Of a stretch of DNA of 64,000 nucleotides, positions 21,891 through 31,315 are shown one piece after another (positions within the stretch are counted from its first letter, which is position 1; every line of letters begins with the position of its first letter). The notes under the pieces are model-generated. The model saw only the letters and a list, made by a program, of their open reading frames with translations, was not told the origin of the DNA and searched no databases. Origin of the DNA: Perognathus longimembris pacificus. Taxonomy: Eukaryota; Chordata; Mammalia; Rodentia; Heteromyidae. The translations under genes were made by a program, and so were the position numbers. Location of the stretch: NCBI RefSeq assembly GCF_023159225.1, contig NC_063164.1:74605800-74669799 (forward strand), written 5' to 3'.

Positions 21891-22344
21891 TTTTTTTCTT
21901 CTTCAAATTTTTATTATAAAACTGATGTGCAGAGAGGTTACAGTTTCATACGTTAGGCAATGGATACATTTCTTGTACTGTTTGTTACCTTGTCCACCTC
22001 CCACCTCCCCCTTTCCCTTCCTCCCCCCCTGAGGTGTTCAGTTCACTTACACCAAACAGTTTTGCAAGTATTGCTTTTGTAGTTGTTTGTCTTTTTTGAC
22101 CCTGTGTCTCTCAATTTTGGTATTCCCTTTCAATTTCCTACTTCTAATACCAGTATACACGGTTTCCAATATACTCAGATAAGATTACAGAGATAGTGTA
22201 GGTACACCACAGGAAGGTGATACAAGAACATCATCAATAATAGAGGCTACAGATACAGGTGGGACGTTGAAAGTATTTACAACTGTGCTATAACAATTGT
22301 TTCCATAACACGGAGTTCATTTCACATAGCATAATCTTATGTGT

Positions 22345-22725
22345 TCATAAGGGTATAGTTATTGGGCTCTTGTGATGCTCTGCTATGACTTGCCTAAACC
22401 TGTAGTAATTATTCCCAATAAGGGAGACCATAGAGTCCATGTTTCTTTGGGTCTGGCTCACTTCACTTAGTATAATTTTTTCCAAGTCCTTCCATTTCCT
22501 TACAAATGGGGCAATGTCATTCTTTCTGATGGAGGCATAAAATTCCATTGTGTATATGTACCACATTTTCCTGATCCATTCTTCTACTGAGGGGCATGTG
22601 GGTTGGTTCCAGATTCTATCTATGACAAATTGTGCTGCGATGAACATTGCTGTGCTCGTGGCATTACTGTGATTTTTGTTTGTGGTCTTTTGGATAGATA
22701 CCCAAAAGTGGGGCTGCTGGGTCAT
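22345..22725 (-). pseudogene. LINE-1 ORF2 C-terminal remnant
   Basis: A second, diverged copy of the ORF2 C-terminus, containing TAMFIAAQFVIDRIWNQP, MWYIYTMEFYASIRKND and VRKWKDLEKIILSEVSQ. It runs without a stop for about 126 codons. It is the end of the long L1 whose RT remnant lies at 24202-24759. Confidence 0.88.
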
Positions 22726-23478
22726 AGAGGAGTTCTATATTTAGCCTTCTGAGGAATCTCTATACTGCTTGCCAGAGTGGCTGAACCAGTTTACTATTCT
22801 AATTTCTAATGAAGTAGGGTTCCCTTTTGGCCACATCCCCTCCAACAATTTTTATTGTTAGTTTTCTTGATATAGGACATTCTTACTGGAGTGAGATGGA
22901 ATCTCAATGTTGTTTTGATTTGCATTTCTTTTATGGCCATTGATGTAGAGCACTTTTTCATATGTCTCTTGGCCATTCTCATTTCCTCATCAGAGAAATC
23001 TCTTTTTAAGTCATAAGCCTACTATGTTGAGGGGGCTATTGGTTCTTTGTGGTTTCGTTTTGGAGGAAGGTACTTTTTTTAGTTCTGCATATACTTTAGA
23101 TATGAGGCCTTTGCCCATTGTATGTCCCGTAAAGATCTTTCCCAATCTGTGGGCTTTCTGTTTATCTTGCGAGCTATGTCCTTTGCCCTGCATAAGCTCT
23201 GCAGTTTGATGCAGTCCCATTTGTCCATCCTTTCTTTGATTTGTCACATTTTTGGCTCTTTGTTAAGGAAGTTCTGTCCTGTGCCAAGGAGCCCAAGTGT
23301 TTCTCCTACTCCTTCCTTTAGAGTTTTCAGGATGTCTGTTTTAATTTTGAGGTCTTTCATCCATTTGGAATTGAGTTTTGTGCAGGGTGTTATATAAGGA
23401 TCTAGTTTTAGTTTGTTGCATGTGTTGATCAAGTTTTGCCAGCACCCTTTGTTAAAGAGGCTATCTTTCTTCTAGACT

Positions 23479-23686
23479 TTTTTTTTTTTTTTTTTTGCCA
23501 GTCCTGGGCCTTGGACTCAGGGCCTGAGCACTGTCCCTGGCTTCTTCCCGCTCAAGGCTAGCACTCTGCCACTTGAGCCACAGCGCCGCTTCTGGCCGTT
23601 TTCTGTATATGTGGTGCTGGGGAATCGAACCTAGGGCCTCGTGTATCCGAGGCAGGCACTCTTGCCACTAGGCTATATCCCCAGCC
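23479..23686 (-). repeat. Dimeric ID-headed SINE inserted in LINE-1
   Basis: Antisense copy with a T-run, right half, head and CTATATCCCCAGCC end. Perfect CTTCTAGACT duplications at 23469-23478 and 23687-23696 mark the insertion into the L1. It is therefore younger than that L1. Confidence 0.95.
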
Positions 23687-23689
23687 CTT

Positions 23690-24073
23690 CTAGACTATTT
23701 TTTTAGCTCCTTTATCAAAGAATAAGTAGGCATAGTTCTGTGGGTTCATTTTTGGGTCTTCAATTCTGTTCCATTGGTCTTCAGGCCTGTTCTGGTGCCA
23801 ATCACAAGCTGTTTTTATTACAATAGCTTTATAATACAGCTTGAAGTTGGGTATTGTAATTCCTTCAGCACCATTCTTTCTGCTTATGATTGTTTTTGCT
23901 CTTCTGGGTCTTTTATTGTTCCATATGAATTTCTGGATTGCTTCGTTTATTCCATTAACAAATGACATAGGGATATTAATGGGTATTGAATTGAATTTGT
24001 AAATAACGGTTGGCAATACTGGCATTTTGATTATATTAATCCTCCCAATCCAGGAACATGGAGGTTTTTCCAT
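23690..24073 (-). pseudogene. LINE-1 ORF2 region after the RT core
   Basis: About 127 open codons include [39 protein letters not shown] and [19 protein letters not shown], the conserved ORF2p segment between the RT thumb and the C-terminus. The downstream end stops at the SINE insertion, which separates it from the C-terminal part. Confidence 0.9.
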
Positions 24074-24201
24074 TTCCTTAGTTCTTCCCTAATTTTATTT
24101 TTCATGTTTTTAAAGTTCTCATCATAGAGGTCTTTCACTTCTTTGGTTAAGGTTATTCTTAGGTATTTTATGTTTTTTGAGGCTATTGCAAAAGGAGTTG
24201 C

Positions 24202-24759
24202 TTACCTGATTTCAGCCTGGGCATTCGGGGCTTTAGCATATAGAAAGGCTATTGATTTTTGAGGGTTTATTTTATATCCTGCAACTTTGCCAAAGTTTTG
24301 GACCAGCTTTAGTAGCTTGGGTCTAGAGTCTATGGGGTTCTTTAGGTATAAAATCATGTCATCTGAGAAGAGAGAAAGTTTAACTTCATCTTTTCCTATT
24401 TGCATCCCCTTTATATTTTCTTCTTGCCTAATTGCTCTGGCTAGGAATTCTAGTACTATGTTGAAGAGAAGGGGAGAGAGCAGACATCCCTGTCTTGCCC
24501 CTCATTTTAAAGGGAATGGCTTTAGTTCTTCACCATTTAGAATTATGCTTGCTGTTGGTTTTTCATAATCTGCCTTTATTATATTCAGGAATATTCCCTG
24601 GAATTCCAGTTTTTCCAGGGCTTTTAGCATAAATGGGTGCTGGATTTTATCGAACACCCTTTCTGCATCCAGAGATATAACCGTGTGGTTCTTCACCTTG
24701 CTGCGGTTGATGTGGTAGATTACATTAATTGACTTGCATATTCTGAACCAACTTTGCAT
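24202..24759 (-). pseudogene. LINE-1 ORF2 reverse transcriptase core remnant
   Basis: Two open pieces cover the RT palm. The upstream piece (24502-24759) has [19 protein letters not shown] with the first catalytic aspartate and [19 protein letters not shown]. The downstream piece (24202-24405) has [13 protein letters not shown], where SDD stands at the usual ADD catalytic position, and [15 protein letters not shown] frameshift or stop separates them. Catalytic aspartates survive but the frame is broken. Confidence 0.88.
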
Positions 24760-24800
24760 CCCTGGGATGAATCCAGTTTGCTCATGGTGTATGACTTAAT

Positions 24801-24998
24801 TCTTTTTGTGTGTGTGTGCCAGACCTGGGGCTTGAACTCTGGACCTGGGGACTGTCCCTAACCTTTCGCTGAAGGCTAGCACTCTTGACAGGAGCCACAG
24901 CAACACTTCCAGCTTTTGCTCTATGTGGTACTGAAGAATCAAAGCCAGGGCTTCAGGTATGCTAGGCAAGCAGTCTACCAGTAAGTTACATTCCCATC
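24801..24998 (-). repeat. Older relative of the dimeric SINE
   Basis: Antisense. CCAGACCTGGGGCTTGAACTC, GGCTAGCACTCTTGACAGGAGCCACAG and ATGCTAGGCAAGCAGTCTACC follow the same layout as the young SINE but with many substitutions and a short TGTGTG stretch at the tail side. Confidence 0.75.
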
Positions 24999-25149
24999 TT
25001 TATGAGCATTCTTTAAGAATTAAAAATAAATCAAAATCAAAAGTAAATTAAAAATACAATAACCATTGAACTGGTGGTGAATATTATTTGTTTTCTTGTT
25101 AATGATTTTTAAGTTCATTCAGGAACCCTCAGAATCTGTGAGAACATTA
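24999..25149. other. Left flank of the class II provirus
   Basis: AT-rich unique sequence. Its last bases (GAACATTA) do not recur after the 3' LTR. Confidence 0.6.
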
Positions 25150-25748
25150 TGTTCTTGTGGGGATGCTGGCTGTATGTGTTGAGGGGCAGTCCCCGACAGA
25201 CCCTACCCTCCTCCCGCCCTGGAGCCGCATGGCCGGAAGCCACTCCTACGCCTTCCGGGTCCGGAACCGGAAGGAGTAGTTCTGGCTCGGCCCGCCTCCC
25301 ATCTCAATCTCGGGTCCAGGTGGATGCCTCCAAGATGGCACCGTCGAAGCCCAGGGGTGGTTCTATTGGGTCATGACATCAGCCTGTGGGGGGAGTCCCT
25401 GGGTACCACTCTTGCAGAGCAGCCTGGATCTGCCAATCAGCTAGTCACCACAAGTCCTTCCTCTTTCCACCTTCATCAACGTAATAAATTCTTCTTCCCT
25501 CCCTCTGGACGGGTGAGACTTGTCGACCATCTAATTGTCTCCCCAATGTCTCTCTCCACCGCCGTTCCTGACACGGGAGGGGGGAGGGGGGGAGGTTTCG
25601 GCAACCTTCTCCTCAGCTCATCGCAGTCCATAAGAACATGCTTTGTTCCTTCTGTGGGTGAGAGGGATAAAACCGAGTGTTCTCACATAGTTTGGGATTC
25701 AGGCATCCCCCTGGGGGATAAGGGGAAGGGGGTCCCGAGCCCCCAACA
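25150..25748 (+). repeat. 5' LTR of the class II provirus
   Basis: 599 bp from TG to CA (ending CCCCCAACA), directly before the primer-binding site. It is CpG-rich and has a CCAATCAG box near 25434, a polyadenylation signal AATAAA at 25483-25488 and a long R/U5. CAAGATGGC at 25331-25339 is a YY1-type motif, a known silencing or start-site element in many LTRs. The left flank shows no duplicated target site. Confidence 0.9.
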
Positions 25749-25750
25749 TC

Positions 25751-25768
25751 TGGCACCCGAACGCAGGG
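25751..25768 (+). promoter_or_regulatory. Primer-binding site of the class II provirus
   Basis: TGGCACCCGAACGCAGGG begins two bases after the LTR end, the standard place for the tRNA primer-binding site. It resembles lysine-type sites (TGGCGCCCGAAC...) with substitutions. The exact tRNA cannot be assigned by eye. Confidence 0.8.
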
Positions 25769-27545
25769 CAGGAACACATGGCCGGGAATTTCGGGGTCCA
25801 GTAACCTCACAGATTGCGCTGAGTAAGTGGGTTTTCAGAGGAGAAAGTGCCCACCCAGAGGGGGGGCAAACGCATAGAGAGAAAGCAGGGATGGGCTCCT
25901 GCAGCTTTGCGAGTCCTGTGACATGGCTTCATGCCGAGCAGGGGGAATTGGGGCACGCGTCCCCCAGAAACACGGCACGGGAGCACTGGGGATGGCGGCA
26001 AGAGCCCTCAGCCACCTGGTGTTTCCAGGTCCCAATCTGCGAATGGGTCATGGGGCGTGCGCCGAGAGCCATTGGGCTCTGCGCAGCCACGGGCCGGGGG
26101 CCCCACTTGGGTTCACAAGCGGCGGCCTGCACTGGGGCCTGCATGGACTCGGGTGGCGACAGCGCAAGGAGCTTGCAGCCACCTGGGCCGGTGCCCCACT
26201 AGGGTTCAAGAGCGGCTGTGAGCGCCTGACTCTGGGGACATGACAGCAGCGGTGACTGCATGTTTGGGGCACCCAGGGAAGCTCACCCCGCGCAGCCCCC
26301 CTCCCTCTCTTTTCCACCTCTGAGACCCGCTGCAGCCCAGTGACTGCGAGCCGCGTAGATCTTTGAGTGGAAACTGCTTTATACTGGCTCCCTTCCCCGA
26401 CCTTTGAGGCCTGGGAAGGCTGGATAATCTGCTTTAAAGGAAACAAAAGGTTGTTGGTTTTTTGTCAATGTTCGCTAGTCGGAGATTCGTTAACTCTGAG
26501 TTTGTGGGCTAAATTCTAAACTTGGTTAACAGATAAAAGAGATTCCTAAATTTCCCGCCGCCAGAGCTGGGCAGAGACTCAAGAGACGGGCAGACCTCTG
26601 GTGACTTTCTCGCTGCAGCTGGGCGGGGCTAGAGGCTGCTTTCCGGTCTGTAAAGAAACCCCCCTGCTGTACTTCCCTGCACTTTTTCTCTCTGTTAAAG
26701 TTGCAGCTACAGGCTGAGTGAGAGAACAAGCAAAAGCCCCAGATTTCTGACAAAAACGGAGTAATTGGAGATATTTAAAAAAGGCAAACAATAGTTCTGA
26801 TACAGCAATAAGTAATTTGGTTGGATTTCCTATAATTACGAGTTCAATGATACTAAAATTGGAGGAGTTTTTCTGGATGGGTGGAAAGTTTGCTTATTTG
26901 GTGTGATTTGAAAAAATTGTCATGTTGGGAGTCACAGATTCGTCTTGGGATTGGGTGACTAGGAGAGGTTTCCTTTTTGTTTTTTATCAACCACGTGGTT
27001 GTATTATGGGAAAATTAATACCATTTGCCACTGGAATTCCAGAAAACTTAAATGGCCAATCAGAAAAGCAATTTTAAGAGCGCTCAAGGTTCATATGTGT
27101 GTCTGTGTGTGTCTGTATGTCTGTCTGGTAAAACTTAAAAGCAAAACAAAAATAGGTTTTCAACCCAAACCGGTCGTGTTCGGGTGCAAGCAAATATGGC
27201 TAAGAAAAACTCCAAAACATTCAACTAATACAGCATGTGATATAAGTACAATGATATAAAACCAGTGTGTGTTTTTTTTTAATATTCAGTGTGTTAAAAG
27301 TCAAATGTACCTCTAGTCCTGACAATTCTTTGGCATAAATTAAGATTTTACCTTCCCATTTTTCTCTCCTGTGTTCTCATAAACTCTCAAGATCAAGAAA
27401 TTGGAATCGTTTCATACAAATATGACTATTAACCTAAATTTTCCTAACCCAAAATTAAACATTTTACTTCCTAGGATGCAGGTCCAATGCGTGTGCTAGC
27501 TGTCTGTTCCCAAGCTGCCTGGTTTCACTACTAATGATTCCTTGG

Positions 27546-27587
<42 letters not shown>

Positions 27588-28147
27588 ACTCTCTTGCATT
27601 GGAAACTGCTCAAACAATTTATGAGTCTTGTGAGGATTTGGATAGTCCTATCATAACAGTTACTCCAGGTTAAATCGTCATAGTTATGTTGGTGGCCACA
27701 GAGATAGCCATGTGGATTTTGTGATTAAGAAAATCCTTTTATCCTGCTTAAACCAGAAGGGCATCAGCCTACAAAAGCCAGAAATGTTGGGGGATTTTAA
27801 ATATCAACCAGTCTGTGTAGAAATTTTGCAGGCAACCCAAAACGAGAGGTGACAGTCTATCCAGAGATGCCACTGCAGCCTTGCCAAGATCTCTCCATCT
27901 CATGGCATGAAACTTGCCTACAGAGGAGCTGCTTCTGCTCCATGACTCCTTAAAGGGCAAAGCACCCACTGATGTTATTACAATAACTCCATCACTCCAA
28001 GCAATATTCCAGAAAATCCAAATGGCCCTAAATATGGCACAGTTAGCTCGCTAGAAGCCTGAGTGTCCACTTTGCCTTTGGGTCCTCCCTGGATCTGCTG
28101 CTATTTCCTAGTCCGCTATTTCCTCAGCTGCTATTACCTAGTCCGGC
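25769..28147 (+). other. Leader and deleted gag/pro/RT region of the class II provirus
   Basis: About 2.4 kb lies between the primer-binding site and the first recognisable pol codons. The first 650 bp are GC-rich and contain an imperfect duplication of about 90 bp (26086-26175 and 26176-26265, sharing GGTTCA and AGCGGC blocks). The rest is moderately AT-rich. No zinc knuckle, major homology region or protease motif is visible. Either gag has decayed beyond recognition or this was a non-coding leader of a defective, trans-mobilised element (inference). A (TC)n microsatellite lies at 27541-27595. Confidence 0.6.
27541..27595. repeat. (TC)n microsatellite
   Basis: About 55 bp of CT dinucleotides with a TTT and a CA interruption. 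Confidence 0.96.
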
Positions 28148-28890
28148 GAGCCCCTTCAATGGGTGCACGCATTGGTGGAAGGAGCTCCCAGAGTTTATTC
28201 CCAGCTGGACCAGCTAGCTGACTTAATAATTAAGGGCAGGGATACTTCCCTGAGACATTATGGATGAGATCCTGATGTGCTAACCATCCCTTACCGGCTA
28301 GCAGATTTTGAATGGGTCAGAAGGAACCAAAAACGGGGGTTTTATGGGGAAGTTAGATTGCCATTATGGAACTTCAAGGTGGGTGACCTCATTCTCCAGG
28401 CTACAATGGACCCCTCCAGCATTTTTCTCTACCAGGCATCTGGTCAAGGCTGCAAATGTTTTTACAGATGGGGAAGGGCGGGGTCTGCCGTGGTGATATG
28501 CCCGCCTCCTCGCCTGCCTGTAGGAAAGGAAACACCCATTATTTTGAAGCAGTTACTGGGTTTGCGCAGTTTAAGGAGCTATACGCAGTCGCCCTTGCAC
28601 TGACCCATGTCAAACAGCCAATGAATTTGTTTTCTGACAGTTTGTATGTGGTTAATTTGTTACCAAACCTAGTGTCCTCATATATTAAGTTAGATGAGAA
28701 CCCAATCACCCCTCTGATGATCCAAGTCAGGTCTCTGTTAAAAGAGCGGGCTGAGCCTATATTCTTACAGCACCTTCACAGACATGAAGGACTACCTGGG
28801 AACCTGGCGCAAGGTAATCAAGCGGCGGAGGCGGATCATCTGGCCACTAATGGGATTATTACAGCTATGGCTGTCTTACAGCCTCAAAAC
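28148..28890 (+). pseudogene. pol: Endogenous betaretrovirus-like RT connection and RNase H, broken
   Basis: The first clear match is the RT connection segment EPLQWVHALVEGAPRVYSQL with DQLADLIIKGRDTSLRHYG, followed past a TGA by DPDVLTIPYRLADFEWVRRN. RNase H then appears across two frame changes: VFTDGEGRG (about 28458-28490), AQFKELYAVALAL, LFSDSLYVVNLL and QAAEADHLATNG. All four catalytic acidic positions (TDG, KEL, SDS, EADH) are present although in different frames. RT fingers and palm, including the YxDD motif, are absent upstream. It belongs to the class II pol family by these motifs. Confidence 0.87.
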
Positions 28891-29690
28891 CTTCAAATGG
28901 CCCAAGGACTCCATGAGCGTACGCATTTAAACTGGAGAGGGTTACATCAGAGATTTCCTTCAGTTCCTATAAAGGATTTTCAAAAGATTATTAGGACTTG
29001 CAGATCATGTATGCCCTTTCTGCAAGTCCCTCCTCTGCAATCTCCTGGGGTCAACCCCAGAGGCCTAAAGCCTAATGTTATCTGGCAGACTGATATAACC
29101 CACTACGCTCCTTTTGGAAGGTTGAAATATATGTTTATGTCCATAGACACCCAATCTCATGCATGTTGGGCCTCCGCCCATACGGGTGAAAGGAGCTGGC
29201 ATGCTGAGAGCCACTTCTTAAAATGTTTTGCTATCCTGGGGCTCCCCCTACAAGTAAAGACAGATAATGGACCTTGTTTCACCAGCAAGCCTTTTACAGG
29301 CCTTTTTCCAAACATGGAATATTAAACATACCACTGGAGTACCATACAACCCAAAGGGTCAGGCCATAATTGAGAGGCATAATAAGACACTGAAGGATCA
29401 ATTATTAAAACAAAAATGGGGGGAAGCCCCCATGACCAGCTGAGGACAGTGATGTTTACATTAAATATTTTAAATTTTTCCAAGGACCAACCTCTGTCGG
29501 CTTTCTAGAGACATTGGTCAAGCCAAACACCTTATTTAAAGGTGGAAGTCCATTGGAAGGACCCCCTTACAGGAGCCTGGTGAGGCCCGGATCCACTTAT
29601 CAGTGTGGGAAGAGGCTTTGCATGCATTTTCCCAATTGGGGAACCAAATCCAATCTGGATACCAGCTAGAGACTTAAAATATTGTTCATC
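28891..29690 (+). pseudogene. pol: Endogenous betaretrovirus-like integrase, broken
   Basis: In the frame open to 29325, the zinc domain region (ERTHLNWRGLHQRF ... IIRTCRSCMP) leads to the core with WQTDITHYAPFGRLKYMFMS and [20 protein letters not shown], giving two catalytic aspartates. After a frameshift near 29290 the core continues with [20 protein letters not shown], containing the catalytic glutamate. The C-terminal domain is found past stops as VEVHWKDPLTGAW and PDPLISVGRGFACIFPI, near 29540-29640. The second histidine of the zinc site is not obvious. Several stops make it inactive. Confidence 0.9.
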
Positions 29691-30740
29691 TGAATGATCA
29701 CCCAAGGGCACCTGCCCTTGAGGGATGTCTCCCCTTACTCCCTCTAGGAAAAACAGAGACCGTGGTGGATCCTTCATGGGGAGACAGAAAGCCTGCCTGT
29801 GTACATTAGCGGTGGACCAGTGCCAGCTCTGCTTGCTTCCTGGACATCGCCTGGCATCCCGTGGCTCAATGTTTTGCTGTGGCATTGTCATCTGCAGCAT
29901 TGCACAAGAGCTAAAGGAAAATTTTGCACACTGTTGTTCCTTTCTTTGCTTCTCCCCTTGCTGCTTATCTTAGGGGCCCCATCTGAGGGAAATAGGAGCT
30001 AAAGGGTTTCAACACCTTAATGTTTTATGATAAATGTTTACAATAAGCAAGGAAATTGGCACCTTGCTCCAAATGTTTACATTAAAGTGTTTACTACCAA
30101 TGCTTTAAGCTACCAGCGCCTTGGCTGCTGTGGACCAATGAAAGTCGCCAGAGCCAAAGTTTGGACCTGTTTCTACCTCTCTACCGGAGAGAGGGAATGT
30201 TGTCTGCATCATCTCGGGTGGCACCAGTTCAGATCAGGACTTTTCTATCTCTTACGTACTGAGCCTGATAAGAGACCCCCATTGAATTGTGCCTGTTTTA
30301 TAATTGCTCATGTGCTACAACTGTTCATATTTGCATCCGCCCTGTGTTACAATTGTTTACATTATAAATGCCTTATTTTCACATTTGCACCCTGCTTGCC
30401 TTACCTTCTGTTAGTCAAAACAGGTCGTTTGTGGCAATGGGCTAGGACTGTTCAGGTCAACAATGGCTTTTGTTTTTGGCCAATTGGGAACCCCATGAGG
30501 TTAGTCATAATGCCCATTAGAAACCACTACTGGTCGGGGCCCACAGGCATTAAGCAGAAACATCAGAGCTTTTTCTCGAATGCCAATCCCGCTCTTCCCG
30601 AATTCTCTCATTGGGCTAGCCGCCCGGCAGGTAGGTCAGCCTGAAGTGCCAGTGCGTTCTTTTTGCTGATGACGGGTACGATCTCCCACGGGGGAGGCAA
30701 CCTAAGACAGGCGCGCCCTCAAGTAAGGCGCCCCCTGCTG
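29691..30740 (+). pseudogene. env: Env-region remnant of the class II provirus
   Basis: This roughly 1-kb stretch sits where env should be, between the integrase C-terminus and the polypurine tract. A full class II env is about 2 kb. I recognise no furin site, fusion peptide or transmembrane-subunit cysteine motif. It contains the 205-codon open frame listed separately and short repeats of AATGTTTACA-like sequence. Identity as env is by position only. Confidence 0.4.
30027..30644 (+). CDS. Unexplained 205-codon open frame in the class II provirus
   Basis: An ATG at 30027 opens 205 codons without a stop, the longest ATG-initiated frame in the 3' half of this provirus. The product would be rich in cysteine, leucine and aromatic residues, with a hydrophobic cysteine-rich middle (about residues 85-140: CACFIIAHVLQLFIFASALC and following). 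I see no signal peptide, known env motif or accessory-protein family. Every neighbouring retroviral gene is broken, so an intact frame here may be chance in moderately GC-balanced DNA or a remnant of env or of an accessory frame. There is no evidence that it is translated. Confidence 0.22.
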   Translation: MINVYNKQGNWHLAPNVYIKVFTTNALSYQRLGCCGPMKVARAKVWTCFYLSTGERECCLHHLGWHQFRSGLFYLLRTEPDKRPPLNCACFIIAHVLQLFIFASALCYNCLHYKCLIFTFAPCLPYLLLVKTGRLWQWARTVQVNNGFCFWPIGNPMRLVIMPIRNHYWSGPTGIKQKHQSFFSNANPALPEFSHWASRPAGRSA

Positions 30741-30759
30741 TTCAAAAAATAAAAGAGAG
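30741..30759 (+). promoter_or_regulatory. Polypurine tract of the class II provirus
   Basis: TTCAAAAAATAAAAGAGAG directly precedes the TG of the 3' LTR. The tract is A-rich with one T interruption. Confidence 0.65.
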
Positions 30760-31315
30760 TGAGTTTGGGGGATGCTGGCTGTCTGCGTAGAGGGGCGGTC
30801 TCTGACTGACCCTCCCCTCTTCGCTGCCTGGGGCTACATGGCCGGAAGCCAGTCCTATGCCTTCCGGGTCCAGAACTGGAAGGAGTAGTTCTGGCTCAGC
30901 CCACCTCCCGTCTCGATCTCGGGTCCACGTGGATGCCTCCAAGATGGCGCCACCGGAGCTCAGGGGTGGTTCTATTGGGGCATGATGTCAGCCTGTGGGG
31001 GGAGTCCCAGGGTGCCACTCTTGCGGAACAGCCCAGCTCAGCCAATCAGCTAGTCATCCCAAGTCCTTACCTTTCCCGCCTTCATCAACGTAATAAATTC
31101 TTCTTCCCTCCCTCTGGACGGGTGAGACTTATGGACCATCGAATTGTCTCCCCATGTCTCTCTCCGCCGCCGTTCCTGACACGTGAGGGGGGATGGGGAG
31201 GAGGTTTCGGCAACCTTCTCCTCAGCTCAGCACAGTCCATAAGAACACGTTTTGTTCCTTCTGCGGGTGAGAGGGATAAAGCCGAGTGTTCTTACATAGT
31301 TTGGGATTCAGGCAT
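30760..31315 (+). repeat. 3' LTR of the class II provirus, 3'-truncated
   Basis: It aligns along its length with 25150-25706, including CAAGATGGC (30940-30948), GCCAATCAG near 31037 and AATAAA at 31093-31098. Similarity stops after GGCAT at 31315, so the last 42 bp of the 5' copy, including the terminal CA, are missing. The following sequence is unrelated AT-rich DNA. The LTRs differ at scattered positions, by eye several percent. Confidence 0.9.

Larger units (their letters stand above)
21891..24800 (-). mobile_element. Long 5'-truncated LINE-1 (about 2.7 kb plus an inserted SINE)
   Basis: The antisense element starts with T-rich tail and 3'UTR at 21891 and runs through ORF2 to the RT domain, ending near 24800 against another SINE. 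The SINE at 23479-23686 splits it. The 3'UTR (TTACAGTTTCATACGTTAGG and onward) is closely similar to those at 20963 and 40601. Frameshifts and stops occur throughout ORF2. Missing upstream parts are the ORF2 endonuclease, ORF1 and promoter. Confidence 0.92.
25150..31315 (+). mobile_element. Class II (betaretrovirus-like) endogenous provirus, internally deleted
   Basis: Two related LTRs flank about 5 kb of internal sequence with a primer-binding site, a long GC-rich leader, a pol remnant of betaretroviral type, a decayed env region and a polypurine tract. Gag, protease and most of RT are missing, so the element is about 6.2 kb rather than the 8-9 kb usual for a complete class II provirus. Visible differences between the LTRs (several per 100 bp, by eye) imply an old insertion, but the 3' LTR is also truncated. 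All coding parts are broken. Confidence 0.9.

Noticed and set aside
25324..26202. 292-codon open frame on the plus strand
   Set aside because: It runs from within the LTR across U5 and the primer-binding site into the leader, has overlapping open frames in other phases and strands, and reflects GC-rich, stop-poor DNA rather than a gene.
29532..29900. 122-codon minus-strand frame
   Set aside because: Antisense to the clear plus-strand integrase C-terminal domain; a shadow frame.
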